The translations under genes were made by a program, and so were the position numbers. Shown here piece after piece: positions 47,016 through 55,634 of a DNA stretch of 64,000 nucleotides (the stretch's first letter is position 1; the number at the start of each line of letters is the position of its first letter). Below the pieces are notes generated by a model. The model saw only the letters and a list, made by a program, of their open reading frames with translations. It was not told the origin of the DNA and did not search any database. The stretch covers positions 1 to 64,000 of the forward strand of contig NZ_JAPCID010000009.1 in assembly GCF_027587175.1 (NCBI RefSeq). The letters are read 5' to 3'. The stretch is from Solirubrobacter deserti (GTDB lineage: Bacteria > Actinomycetota > Thermoleophilia > Solirubrobacterales > Solirubrobacteraceae).

Positions 47016-47426
47016 GTGACCGATTTCCTACGCATTCGTGACGGACTTTCCTTGCCGATGTCCGAAATCGAGGTACGAGCGTCGCGCTCTTCCGGTCCCG
47101 GAGGTCAGCACGCGAACGTCACCGAGTCCAAGATCGAAGCGATCTTCGACGTTCACGCGTCGGGCAGTCTCGACCCTGTTCTCAAAGCGCGGATAAGTGC
47201 CAAGCTCGGCCCGCGCGTGACGGCGGTCGCCCAGGACGCGCGCTCGCAGGCCCGCAACCGCGAGCTGGCGCTCGAGCGGCTGGCGCGGAGAATCGAGCAG
47301 GCGCTGCACGTGCAGCGCCCGCGGACCAAGACCAAGCCGAGCGCGGGCGCCAAGCGTCGCCGGCTGGAGGACAAGCGCCGCCGCTCCGACATCAAGAAGT
47401 CGCGGCGGCGCAAGGATTTCGACTAG
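47016..47426 (+). CDS. arfB: Alternative ribosome-rescue factor ArfB (peptidyl-tRNA hydrolase, YaeJ type)
   Basis: 136 residues from GTG 47016. The GGQ motif [16 protein letters not shown] releases peptides from stalled ribosomes. The basic C-terminal tail ([20 protein letters not shown]) fits the mRNA channel in known ArfB. A CCTATAGG sequence about 20 nt upstream is the likely -10. Overlaps the opposing aldehyde dehydrogenase by 4 bp. Confidence 0.93.
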   Translation: MTDFLRIRDGLSLPMSEIEVRASRSSGPGGQHANVTESKIEAIFDVHASGSLDPVLKARISAKLGPRVTAVAQDARSQARNRELALERLARRIEQALHVQRPRTKTKPSAGAKRRRLEDKRRRSDIKKSRRRKDFD

Positions 47427-48865
47427 CGGGTGATGTTCGCCATCACGTGCTTGACGACCGTGTAGTCCTCGAGCGAGTACGCGGACAGGTCCTTGCCGTA
47501 GCCGGACTGCTTGAAGCCGCCGTGCGGCATCTCGCTCGCCAGCGGGATGTGGTCGTTGATCCAGACGCAGCCGAAGCGCAGCGCCTTCGACACACGCAGC
47601 GCGCGGCCGATGTCCCGCGTCCACACCGAGGAGGCGAGGCCGTACGGCGTGCCGTTGGCCCACGCGAGCGCCTCCTCCTCGTTCGTGAACGGCTGCACCG
47701 TGATGACCGGGCCGAAGATCTCCTTCTGGATCATCTCGTCGTCCTGGCGCAGGCCGCCGACCACGGTCGGCTCCAGGAAGAAGCCCGGCAGGTCGGGTTC
47801 CTTGCCGCCGGTCACGATCTCGGCGTGATCGGGCTTGCGCTGCAAGAACCCTTCCACGCGCTCGCGCTGGCGGGCCGAGTTGAGCGGGCCGAGCGTCGTG
47901 TCGGGGCTCAGCGTATCCCCGGTGACGTACTCGCCCGCCTGGCCGGCGAGCCCGGACAGCACGTCGTCGTAGACCTTCGAAGACGCGAGCACGCGCGTGG
48001 CGGCGGTGCAGTCCTGGCCGGCGTTGTACCAGCCGGTGCCGGCGATCGTCTCGGCCACGGCCTCCATGTCGGCGTCGTCGAAGACCACGACCGGTGCCTT
48101 GCCGCCGAGCTCCAGATGCACCCGCTTGAGCGAGTCCGCCGCGGCGCGCGCGATCCACTTGCCCGTCTCCACGCTGCCCGTCAGGGACACCATGTCGACC
48201 TCGTCGTGCGTGACGAGCGCCTGGCCGGTCTCATTGCCGCCCGCCACGATGTTGAGCACGCCCTTGGGCAGGAACTCGGCTGCGATCTCGCCCAGCAGGA
48301 GCGTCGTGAGCGGCGTGGTCGGCGCCGGCTTGAGCACGATCGTGTTGCCGGTCGCGAGCGCCGGGCCGATCTTCCAGCCGGCCATCATCAGCGGGTAGTT
48401 CCAGGGCGCGATCTGCCCGACGACGCCGACCGCCTCGCGCCGCACCCAGGACGTGTAGCCCTCCAGGTACTCGCCCGCCGCCTTGCCCTCCAGGTTGCGC
48501 GCGGCGCCCGCGAAGAAGCGCAGGTTGTCGGCGATCACGGGGATCTCGTCGTCCTTGACCGCCTGCAGCGGCTTGCCCGCGTTGCGGGCCTCCAGCTCGG
48601 CGATCTCGTCCCCGCGCGCCTCGATCGCGTCCGCGATCTTCAGCAACGCGGTCGCCCGGTCGGCGGGCGTGGCGTTCGCCCACTCGTCGAACGCGGCGCG
48701 CGCGGCCGTCACCGCGCGCTGAATGTCCTCGGCGCCCGAGTCGGGCGCCTGCGCCATCACCTCACCCGTGGCGGGGTTGATGACGTCACTCGTTCCTCCA
48801 CTCGCGGCGGCGACCGACTCGCCGTCGATGAAGTTGTTGAAGGTCCGGGTATCCGTCGCGGCCAC
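47423..48865 (-). CDS. Aldehyde dehydrogenase (gamma-aminobutyraldehyde dehydrogenase-like)
   Basis: 480 residues from GTG 48865, after GAGGAGGA. NAD(P)-dependent. [18 protein letters not shown], catalytic Glu in LELGGKAP (about 252) and Cys in [12 protein letters not shown] (about 285), end region [20 protein letters not shown] and [10 protein letters not shown]. The [20 protein letters not shown] block is characteristic of aminobutyraldehyde/betaine aldehyde enzymes in polyamine breakdown. Confidence 0.92.
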   Translation of the reverse strand: MAATDTRTFNNFIDGESVAAASGGTSDVINPATGEVMAQAPDSGAEDIQRAVTAARAAFDEWANATPADRATALLKIADAIEARGDEIAELEARNAGKPLQAVKDDEIPVIADNLRFFAGAARNLEGKAAGEYLEGYTSWVRREAVGVVGQIAPWNYPLMMAGWKIGPALATGNTIVLKPAPTTPLTTLLLGEIAAEFLPKGVLNIVAGGNETGQALVTHDEVDMVSLTGSVETGKWIARAAADSLKRVHLELGGKAPVVVFDDADMEAVAETIAGTGWYNAGQDCTAATRVLASSKVYDDVLSGLAGQAGEYVTGDTLSPDTTLGPLNSARQRERVEGFLQRKPDHAEIVTGGKEPDLPGFFLEPTVVGGLRQDDEMIQKEIFGPVITVQPFTNEEEALAWANGTPYGLASSVWTRDIGRALRVSKALRFGCVWINDHIPLASEMPHGGFKQSGYGKDLSAYSLEDYTVVKHVMANITR

Positions 48866-48930
48866 TGAAGTCCTCCTCGAAGGGTCGGCGGCGGACGCTA
48901 CCACCGGCGTGAATGGGTAGTGCCGAGGGC

Positions 48931-49896
48931 ATGGCTCGCTATTTCCTCGGGGTCTCTCAAGAGGAGTTCCCGCCTGAAGCGCTGATCGAGCAGGCCGTCG
49001 CCGCCGAGAAGGCCGGGTTCGACGGCATCTCCTCCTCCGACCATCTGCAGCCCTGGTGGGAGCCCGGCCAGTCCGGGCACGCGTGGCCGTGGCTGGGCGC
49101 CGCGGGCGCTTCGACGTCGAAGCTGCCGCTCGGCACGGGCGTGACCCCGACGGGCGTGCGCTATCACCCGGCGCTGATCGCCCAGGCGTGGGCGACGCTG
49201 GAGCGGCTGTTTCCCGGCCGGATGTTCCTCGGGATCGGCTCGGGTGAGGCCTTGAACGAGGTCCCGGTGGGTGACGACTGGCCGTCCCCGGGCGAGCAGG
49301 TCGCACGCATGGACGAGGCGCTCTCGATCATCGACCGCCTCTGGAAGGGCGAGACGATCACCGAGGACGGGCAGTTCTACCGCTGCCAGGACCTCAAGCT
49401 CCACACCCTCAGCGAGCGGCGGGTGCCGATCTGGATCAGCGCGTTCGGGCCCAAGGCCGCTGAGGTGGCGGCGAAGTGGGGTGACGGCATCTGGACGCTG
49501 CCGGACCCGGAGACGACGCCGGACCTGCTCGACGGCTGGCGCGAGGCCGGTGGATCGGGCGAGATCGTCTTCCAGGCGCTGTTCTCCTGGGCGCCCGATG
49601 ACGACACCGCGCTCGAGACCGTGCGCAAGTGGAAGGGCGCCCAGCCGCAGGAGCACTTCAAGGAGGACTGGCACAAGCCGCGCGAGATGTACGAGCACGG
49701 CGAGGAGCAGATGTCCGACGAGGAGTTCAAGCGCAGCGCGATCATCGCGTCGGACCCGAAGGAGCACGTGGAGCGCATCAAGGAGCTCGAGGAGCTCGGC
49801 GCGACCGTGATCGTGCTGCAGAACAACTCGGGCGCGAACGCGCTGGAGGCGATCGAGCTCTACGGGCGCGAGGTCCTGCCCGCGCTGCGGGGTTAG
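48931..49896 (+). CDS. LLM-class, F420-dependent G6PDH-like oxidoreductase
   Basis: 321 residues from ATG 48931; ATG 48913 would add six. TIM-barrel of the luciferase-like superfamily with [55 protein letters not shown] and [19 protein letters not shown], a pattern of F420-dependent glucose-6-phosphate dehydrogenase-like enzymes. The actual substrate is unknown. Overlaps the opposing cupin gene by 4 bp. Confidence 0.9.
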   Translation: MARYFLGVSQEEFPPEALIEQAVAAEKAGFDGISSSDHLQPWWEPGQSGHAWPWLGAAGASTSKLPLGTGVTPTGVRYHPALIAQAWATLERLFPGRMFLGIGSGEALNEVPVGDDWPSPGEQVARMDEALSIIDRLWKGETITEDGQFYRCQDLKLHTLSERRVPIWISAFGPKAAEVAAKWGDGIWTLPDPETTPDLLDGWREAGGSGEIVFQALFSWAPDDDTALETVRKWKGAQPQEHFKEDWHKPREMYEHGEEQMSDEEFKRSAIIASDPKEHVERIKELEELGATVIVLQNNSGANALEAIELYGREVLPALRG

Positions 49897-50210
49897 CGCG
49901 GCCAGTCGTCCCGGGGCGGCGCGAAGACCTCGACGACGGTTGCGCCGTCCGGGCCGCTGCGACCGCCGTGCTCCTCGTGGGCGGGGATCACCCACAGCCC
50001 GCCGACGCCGACCTCGGTGCCGTTGAGCGTGAGCGAGCCGCGAATCACCGTGCCGACCTGCTCGTTGTGGTGGCTGTGGCGCGGCAGCTCGGTGTCCGGG
50101 TCGAGCTCGAAGACCGCGAACGTGACCTGGTCGCTGTGCACGGCGCGGTGGCGGATGCCGCGGAACGCCTCGGTGACCGGGAGGTCGTCGAGCTGATGGA
50201 AGTCGGTCAT
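49893..50210 (-). CDS. Cupin-domain protein
   Basis: 105 residues. A single small beta barrel with the cupin metal motif LPRHSHHNEQVGTVIRG and the second motif WVIPAHEEHGG. Possibly a sensor or small-molecule binder. Eight nt downstream of the GNAT gene, same strand. Confidence 0.85.
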   Translation of the reverse strand: MTDFHQLDDLPVTEAFRGIRHRAVHSDQVTFAVFELDPDTELPRHSHHNEQVGTVIRGSLTLNGTEVGVGGLWVIPAHEEHGGRSGPDGATVVEVFAPPRDDWPR

Positions 50211-50218
50211 GCCCGGGA

Positions 50219-50722
50219 TTAGAACATCGGCCCGAGCAGCGTGACGGGGCCGGGCGGCCACTGCGCGCCCGGCCTGAGCGCGAGCCACATCGTGTCCAGC
50301 GGGATCACGATCCCGGTCGACGTGACCGGGTGGGGCAGCGTCGCGAACCCGAGCTTCTCGTACAGGAACGCGTTCTTGCGCAGGCAGAACAGCAGCGCGA
50401 AGTCCGGGCCTTCCCGGCGCGCCGCCGCCAGCGCGGGCTCCATCACCCGCCGGAACAGGCCCTGCCCGCGGCGTGAGCGGGTGACGATCACGCCGCCGAT
50501 CCCGACCACCGGAAACGCGCGTTGTTCCACGGCGACGCGTGCGGTGAGGATGCCGGCCGAGGCGACGAGCCGGCCGTCGTCGTCGCGCAGCGCGAACCGC
50601 CGGTCCTTCGAGCGGCCGGGCGGCAGCACGAGGTCCGCGAGCTCGTAGACGTCCTCCTCGCCGTCGGCGAGCTGCGCGCGCTCGGCCTCGGAGTGGTCGC
50701 CCGGGAGCTCGACGAGCTGCAT
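50219..50722 (-). CDS. GNAT-family N-acetyltransferase
   Basis: 167 residues. The acetyl-CoA-binding segment VGIGGVIVTRSRRGQGLFRR and the C-terminal LRKNAFLYEKLGFATLP are typical of GNAT. Substrate unknown. Its start codon lies against the upstream region of the divergent MFS gene. Confidence 0.88.
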   Translation of the reverse strand: MQLVELPGDHSEAERAQLADGEEDVYELADLVLPPGRSKDRRFALRDDDGRLVASAGILTARVAVEQRAFPVVGIGGVIVTRSRRGQGLFRRVMEPALAAARREGPDFALLFCLRKNAFLYEKLGFATLPHPVTSTGIVIPLDTMWLALRPGAQWPPGPVTLLGPMF

Positions 50723-50762
50723 GAAAGGAATATGCCGCGTGGCGCGCGCGTCTGGCCTGGGG

Positions 50763-51938
50763 ATGACCCGAGACCTCCGCCTGTTGAGCGCCGCGATCGC
50801 CGTGTCGGCGGCCGGCGACATGCTCCTGATGGTCGTGCTCGCCCTGCGCGTGCACGAGCTCACGGGCAGCGGCTTCGCGGTCGCGGGGCTGTTCGCGGCG
50901 CTGATGGTGCCGGTCGTCGTGCTCGCGGGCTGGGCCGGGCGGCTGGTGGACCGCGTCGAGACCCGCCGCGTGCTGCTGCTCGTCTCGTCGGCGCAGGTGG
51001 CGGTCGCGGGTGGGCTCGTGTTCGCGGACGGCGTCGCGTCCATTCTCGTGCTCACCGCCCTGCTCGGCGCGACCGCCGCGGTGGCGGGGCCCGCCGAGGC
51101 CGCGCTGGTGCCGGCCGTCGCGGCGGGTGGCGACCTCACCCGCGCGAACGGGTGGGTCGAGACGGCGCGCTACGTCGGCTTCACCGCGGGCCCGCTGCTG
51201 GCGAGCGTGTTGATCGCGGCCGGCGGGACAGGGCTCGGGCTGATCGTGAACGCGGCGAGCTTCGGCGTCGTCGCGGCAGCGGCCGCGCTGCTGCGGGCGC
51301 GGCGGGTGCCGAGCGCGGCGGCGCGGCGCGACGCCGGCGGCGGGCTCCCGCTGCTGCTCGGCGACGCCGTGCTGCGCGCCCCGCTCGTGCCCGCGGGCGC
51401 GGCGCTGCTGTTCATCGCCGCTTCGCTGGCCGTCGAGGGGGTCTACGTGCGCGACGTCGTCGGTGCCGGCCCCGCCGGCTACTCGCTCGTGATCGCGGGC
51501 TGGACGGCCGGGATGGTGCTCGGCGCGGTCGCGTTCGCGCCGCGCGTGACGGCCCCGCTGGCCGTCGCGGCGCTGGCGGCGCTCGCGCTGCAGGGCGGCG
51601 GCATGGCGGCCTCGGCGCTGTGGGCCATCCTGCCCTGGGCGTTCGCGGGCTACTTCGTGGGCGGCGTCGGGCACGGCATCAAGAACGTGCTGCTGCGCAC
51701 CCTCATCCAGCGCCGCGTGCCCGCCGACGCCCACGGCCGCGCGTTCGCGGCCTACAACGCCGCGCGCAACACCGCCGAGCTCGGCGCGCTGGGCGCGGGC
51801 GGCGTGCTCGTCGGCGTGCTCGGCGCGCAGCCCGCGCTCATCCTGGCCGGGCTCGGCCCGGTGATCGCGGCCGCGATCGGTCTCGCGCTCCTGCGTCCGC
51901 GCCGCCGCGCGCTCGAGCCGGCCTTCGCCGCGCGCTGA
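50763..51938 (+). CDS. MFS transporter
   Basis: 391 residues, about 12 hydrophobic helices. Loop 2-3 motif GWAGRLVDRVETRRVLL corresponds to the MFS motif A. Probably an efflux carrier; no substrate clue. I chose ATG 50763 because hydrophobic sequence starts soon after it. An in-frame ATG at 50721 overlaps the divergent GNAT start. Confidence 0.88.
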   Translation: MTRDLRLLSAAIAVSAAGDMLLMVVLALRVHELTGSGFAVAGLFAALMVPVVVLAGWAGRLVDRVETRRVLLLVSSAQVAVAGGLVFADGVASILVLTALLGATAAVAGPAEAALVPAVAAGGDLTRANGWVETARYVGFTAGPLLASVLIAAGGTGLGLIVNAASFGVVAAAAALLRARRVPSAAARRDAGGGLPLLLGDAVLRAPLVPAGAALLFIAASLAVEGVYVRDVVGAGPAGYSLVIAGWTAGMVLGAVAFAPRVTAPLAVAALAALALQGGGMAASALWAILPWAFAGYFVGGVGHGIKNVLLRTLIQRRVPADAHGRAFAAYNAARNTAELGALGAGGVLVGVLGAQPALILAGLGPVIAAAIGLALLRPRRRALEPAFAAR

Positions 51939-51948
51939 AACGACAGGG

Positions 51949-52296
51949 TCACGCGGCCCAGGGCAGCGGGCGCGTCCCGTCGGAGGTTGTGACGGTGCCC
52001 CCGCCGCGGCTCGCGACGAGCGCGCGGAGCGGCTCCGGCGCGGTGATGCGGCGCTCCTCATCCGCGGCGATGACGACGGTCTCGCCCGCGACGTGGTCAG
52101 TGTCGTTGACGGTGAGGCGGCCCTCGAGGACGACCCAGACCTGGTCGTGCTCGGCGCGATGGAGCGGGCCGGCCTGGCCCGCGCGCATCTCGACGGTCCA
52201 GACGGCGAGGTCGGTCGTCCCGAGCGACGGCGCGGCGAGCGTGCGCATGACCGCGTTGGGCGTCTCGAAAGTATGGTCAAGTGACTTGTCGATCAT
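51949..52296 (-). CDS. Cupin-domain protein under MarR control
   Basis: 115 residues from ATG 52296. Cupin motifs GPLHRAEHDQVWVVLEGRLT and AGETVVIAADEERRI. A promoter TTGACG-17-TACCTT ends 6 nt before the ATG, so the mRNA appears leaderless. An operator-like repeat lies in the spacer. Divergent from the MarR gene. Confidence 0.87.
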   Translation of the reverse strand: MIDKSLDHTFETPNAVMRTLAAPSLGTTDLAVWTVEMRAGQAGPLHRAEHDQVWVVLEGRLTVNDTDHVAGETVVIAADEERRITAPEPLRALVASRGGGTVTTSDGTRPLPWAA

Positions 52297-52331
52297 AGGC
52301 AAAAGGTAAAGCGGCTTGTCTAATTCGTCAA
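52278..52331 (-). promoter_or_regulatory. Cupin promoter with two repeated operator-like sites
   Basis: Minus strand: -35 TTGACG (52326-52331), 17-bp spacer, -10 TACCTT (52303-52308), then 6 nt to ATG 52296. Plus strand: CAAGTGACTTGTC (52278-52290) and AAAGCGGCTTGTC (52308-52320) match [CA]AAGYGRCTTGTC, exactly 30 bp apart, about three helical turns. Likely MarR binding sites. Confidence 0.6.
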
Positions 52332-52333
52332 GC

Positions 52334-52771
52334 GTGCCGGGGTGGGTGGCGATCGAGGCGATCCTGCGGGCCGGAAGCGCGGCGATCGACGAGCTGCACC
52401 GCCGGCTCGCCGAGCGCGGGCACCCGGACGCGCGGCCCGCGCACGGGTACGCGTTCCAGGCGATCGGCGCCGACGGGACGACGGCGAGCGAGCTCGGGCA
52501 GCGGCTCGGCGTGACCAAGCAGGCCGCGGGCCAGATGGTCGACGAGCTGGCGCGGCTCGGCTACGTGACGCGCGGGCCGGACCCGAGCGACGGACGGCGG
52601 CGGCTCATCACGCTCACGCCCCGCGGGATCGACTGCCTGCGCGCGTCGGCGGACATCTTCGACGAGCTGCTCGCCGAGTGGCGCGCGCGGGCAGGTGACG
52701 TGGACGCGGCGATCGCGGCGCTCGACGCCCTCGCCGCGCTCTACGGCGGCCGGCTACGACCGATCTGGTAG
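52334..52771 (+). CDS. MarR-family transcriptional regulator
   Basis: 145 residues from GTG 52334; TTG 52316 would add six residues and GTG 52343 is also possible. A TCTAAT -10-like hexamer (52319-52324) favours 52334. Winged helix: TTASELGQRLGVTKQAAGQM and VDELARLGYVTRGPDPSDGR with the wing RRRLITLTPRG. RPAHGYAFQAIGADG is common in this MarR subgroup. Overlaps the opposing amidohydrolase by 18 bp. Confidence 0.88.
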   Translation: MPGWVAIEAILRAGSAAIDELHRRLAERGHPDARPAHGYAFQAIGADGTTASELGQRLGVTKQAAGQMVDELARLGYVTRGPDPSDGRRRLITLTPRGIDCLRASADIFDELLAEWRARAGDVDAAIAALDALAALYGGRLRPIW

Positions 52772-53590
52772 GCCGAGCAGCTCGGCGGCGTTGTCGTGCA
52801 GCACGGCCTGCGCGACGTCCTCGGGAAGCTCGAGCCGGTCGAGCTCGGCGAGGCACACCTCCGGGTCGAACATCGGATAGTCGGTGCCGAACAGGAACTG
52901 GCGGCGCAGGCGGCGCGGCATCTCGCGCTTGACCTCGTCGGGCAGGTAGCGGTACTTCCAGCCGCTGATGTCGAGGTAGACGTTGGACTTGTGCAGCGCC
53001 ATGGCGACCGCTTCCAGGTGCCAGGGCCAACCGACGTGCGCGAGCACGATCTTCGTGCCCGGGTGCCGGGCGGCGATGCGGTCGAGCAGGATCGGCCGCG
53101 CGAGGTCGATGCGCAGGCCCTGGCCGCCGGGCTCGCCGGCACCGAGGCCGCTCGTCCCCGCGTGCGTGAGCAGGATCAGGCCGAGTTCCGCCGCGGCGTC
53201 GAAGAACGGCAGGAAGCGGTCGTCGCCCGGGTCGAAGGCCTGCAGCGTCGGGTGCAGCTTGAGTCCGCGCAGCCCCAGCTCCGGGAAGCGCGACAGCCGC
53301 TCGATCGCGTCCTCGCGGTTCGGGTCGACCGAGCCGAAGCCCACGAAGCGCCCGGCCGACCGCGCGCAGATCTCCGCGATCTGCGCGTTGTCGAGCGTCC
53401 GGCCCTGCGCGTCCCACCCGAGCAGCACGCCGCCGAGGTCCAGTCGCTCATACACGGCGATGAACTCGTCGAGCGTGGTCGCCTGTGGCCGCGACCCGAA
53501 GTAGCGCTCGATCGAGTCCGCGTAGTGCCCGACGCAGCCGCACACCCAGTCGCCCGTCGGCAGGTGCACGTGCATGTCCACTCCTCGCAT
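52754..53590 (-). CDS. Amidohydrolase family protein (ACMSD/resorcylate decarboxylase-like)
   Basis: 278 residues from ATG 53590. Metal-dependent TIM barrel: DMHVHLPTG (HxH), RGLKLHPTLQAF, LTHAGTSG, IVLAHVGWPW and GTDYPMF. Such enzymes hydrolyse or decarboxylate cyclic or aromatic acids. The mRNA appears leaderless (TAGGAT, 6 nt, ATG). Divergent from the GntR gene across a shared dyad, so probably part of the same catabolic unit as the PLP and TPP enzymes. Confidence 0.9.
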   Translation of the reverse strand: MRGVDMHVHLPTGDWVCGCVGHYADSIERYFGSRPQATTLDEFIAVYERLDLGGVLLGWDAQGRTLDNAQIAEICARSAGRFVGFGSVDPNREDAIERLSRFPELGLRGLKLHPTLQAFDPGDDRFLPFFDAAAELGLILLTHAGTSGLGAGEPGGQGLRIDLARPILLDRIAARHPGTKIVLAHVGWPWHLEAVAMALHKSNVYLDISGWKYRYLPDEVKREMPRRLRRQFLFGTDYPMFDPEVCLAELDRLELPEDVAQAVLHDNAAELLGLPDRS

Positions 53591-53596
53591 CGGCGC

Positions 53597-53602
53597 ATCC
53601 TA
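53597..53602 (-). promoter_or_regulatory. Putative -10 element for leaderless amidohydrolase gene
   Basis: TAGGAT on the minus strand, 6 nt before ATG 53590 and one base from the GntR dyad. Confidence 0.45.
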
Positions 53603-53603
53603 T

Positions 53604-53630
53604 CTGGCATACTGATATTTCAGATGCCAG
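53604..53630. promoter_or_regulatory. Nested dyad, probable GntR operator
   Basis: CTGGCAT-A-CTGA-TATT-TCAG-ATGCCAG: 7-bp outer and 4-bp inner arms, with one extra base on the left. The right outer arm starts on the gntR ATG (53624). The left end adjoins the amidohydrolase -10. Suits control of both directions by the adjacent GntR protein. Confidence 0.6.
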
Positions 53631-54274
53631 TACCAGCAGGACAGGGCCCGGTCGAGCGCGACCTCCTCAAGGACCAGGCGTACGCCGCGATCCGCGACGC
53701 GATCGTCGCCGGCACCCTGACGCCCGGCGAACGGCTGCGCGACCCCGAGCTGTGCGCGTGGCTCGGATTGAGCCGCACGCCCGTCCGCGAGGCGCTCAAC
53801 CGGCTCGAGCAGGACGGCCTGGTGGAAACCGCGCCGCAGCGCTTCACGCGCGTGACGCCACTGGACCGCCGCGCGACGCGGGACGCGTTCCCGGTCGTGG
53901 CCGCGCTGCACGCGCTCGCGGCCGAGCTCGCGCAGCCCCGGACGACCGCCGCCGACACGGAGGAGATGCACGCGGCCAACGAGCGGTTCGCGCAAGCACT
54001 GCGCGACGGCGACGTGGACGCCGCGCTGCAGGCCGACGACGACTTCCACGCCGTCTTCGTCACCGCCTCCGCCAACGCCGAGATCCCGCGCGCGCTGGAC
54101 CGGCTGATGCCGCGCATCCGCCGGCTCGAGCGGCTGCGCTTCGGCTCCCTGCAGGGCCGCGCCTCCGCCAGGGAGCACGCACAGATCCTCACGGCCACGC
54201 CGCAGGACGTCCCCGACCTCGTCAAGCAGAACTGGCTCTCGCTGGGAGCCCTCATCGACCGGAGCTTCGAATGA
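53624..54274 (+). CDS. GntR-family regulator (FCD/FadR-type)
   Basis: 216 residues. N-terminal winged helix: LKDQAYAAIRDAIVAGTLTP, GERLRDPELCAWLGLSRTPV, REALNRLEQDGLVE. The C-terminal all-helical FCD-like ligand domain contains ADDDFHAVFVTASANAEIPR, in which Asp and His would bind metal. First gene of an operon with the PLP and TPP enzymes; overlaps the next gene by ATGA. Confidence 0.92.
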   Translation: MPVPAGQGPVERDLLKDQAYAAIRDAIVAGTLTPGERLRDPELCAWLGLSRTPVREALNRLEQDGLVETAPQRFTRVTPLDRRATRDAFPVVAALHALAAELAQPRTTAADTEEMHAANERFAQALRDGDVDAALQADDDFHAVFVTASANAEIPRALDRLMPRIRRLERLRFGSLQGRASAREHAQILTATPQDVPDLVKQNWLSLGALIDRSFE

Positions 54275-55623
54275 CCGCCATCGCCCCGCCCGACATCCAC
54301 GACGCGGAGACGCTCGGCGCCGCCCGTGCGCTGCTGGACGCGGCCGCCGATCCGGAGGCGATGCAGCAGGAGGTCCTCAAGGCGGTCCAGCGCAACGAGA
54401 CCTGGCGCGGCAACGAGTGCGTGAACCTGCTCGCCCCCGAGGCGCTCGTCAGCCCGACCGTGCGCCGGCTGCTCTCCGCCGAGATCGGCCAGCGCGCGGC
54501 CGAGGGCCACATCGGGCCGGTCAACCGCTGGTTCGCGGGCACCAAGCACATCGACGAGGTCGAGGCGCTGTGCGTCGAGCTGCTCAAGCGCCTGTTCAAG
54601 AGCAACTACGCCGAGCACCGCCTGGTCGCGAGCATGATCGGCAACATGGCCGTGTACGCCGCGCTCACGCAGCCCGGCGACACGGTGATGACGATCCCGC
54701 AGCCCGTCGGCGGCCACAGCTCCAACCGCTACGACGGCCCGGCCGGCATCCGCGGCCTGAACATCGTCGACGTCCCGTTCGACGCGCACGAGCTCGAGGT
54801 CGACCTCGACGCGTTCGCGAAGCGCGCCCGCGAGGCCCGCCCGAAGCTCGTCGCGCTCGGCGCGTCCATGACGCTGTTCCCGCTCCCGGTGCGCGAGATC
54901 AAGGACATCGTCAGCGAATGGGACGGCATCGTCTTCTTCGACGGCGCGCACCAGCTCGGCCTGATCGCCGGCGGCCAGTTCCAGGACCCGTTGCGCGAGG
55001 GCGCGGACATCATCACCGGCTCCGCGGGCAAGACGTTCAGCGGCCCGCAGTCGGGCGTCGCCGTCTGGAACGACCCGCAGCTCACCAGGCCGCTGCTGGA
55101 CGCCGTCTTCCCCGCGCTCGCCGCGACCCACCAGGTCAACCGCGTCGCCGCGCTCGCCGCGGCCGCGGCCGAGCTGCTCGCGTTCGGGCCCGCGTACATG
55201 GCGAACATCGTCAAGAACGCGCAGGCGCTCGCGCATGCGCTGCACACCCGCGGCGTGCCCGTCCTCGGCGCCCACAAGGGCTACACGCGCACGCACCAGG
55301 TGATCGGCGACGTGCGCGAGTTCGGCGGTGGCCTCGAGGTCGCCCACCGGCTGGCCAAGGCGAACATCATCACCAACAAGAACCTGCTGCCCGACGACAC
55401 GCCGCAGGACTGGGACCGCCCTTCCGGCCTGCGGATCGGCACCACCGAGGTCACCCGCCTCGGCATGGGCGAGCTGGAGATGCAGGCGATCGCGGACATG
55501 ATCGCCGGCGTGTTGGTCGAGGGTCGCGACCCCGAGCACGTGAAGGCCGAGGCGCTCGAGCTGCGCACCGGGTTCCAGACCGTGAAGTACTGCTTCAGCA
55601 GTAACACAAGGTCCTCCCTGTAA
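54271..55623 (+). CDS. SHMT-like PLP-dependent enzyme of unknown substrate
   Basis: 450 residues. Serine hydroxymethyltransferase fold: NLLAPEALVSPTVRRLLSAE, VASMIGNMAVYAALTQPGDT, GGHSSNRY, the PLP-binding FFDGAHQLGLIAGG and the Schiff-base Lys (about 254) in TGSAGKTFSGPQSG. Normal GlyA has TTTTHKTLRGPRGG there, so the His before Lys is replaced by Gly. Clustering with a TPP enzyme suggests a catabolic aldolase/lyase rather than one-carbon SHMT. Confidence 0.85.
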   Translation: MTAIAPPDIHDAETLGAARALLDAAADPEAMQQEVLKAVQRNETWRGNECVNLLAPEALVSPTVRRLLSAEIGQRAAEGHIGPVNRWFAGTKHIDEVEALCVELLKRLFKSNYAEHRLVASMIGNMAVYAALTQPGDTVMTIPQPVGGHSSNRYDGPAGIRGLNIVDVPFDAHELEVDLDAFAKRAREARPKLVALGASMTLFPLPVREIKDIVSEWDGIVFFDGAHQLGLIAGGQFQDPLREGADIITGSAGKTFSGPQSGVAVWNDPQLTRPLLDAVFPALAATHQVNRVAALAAAAAELLAFGPAYMANIVKNAQALAHALHTRGVPVLGAHKGYTRTHQVIGDVREFGGGLEVAHRLAKANIITNKNLLPDDTPQDWDRPSGLRIGTTEVTRLGMGELEMQAIADMIAGVLVEGRDPEHVKAEALELRTGFQTVKYCFSSNTRSSL

Positions 55624-55634
55624 CTTCCCGGGCA

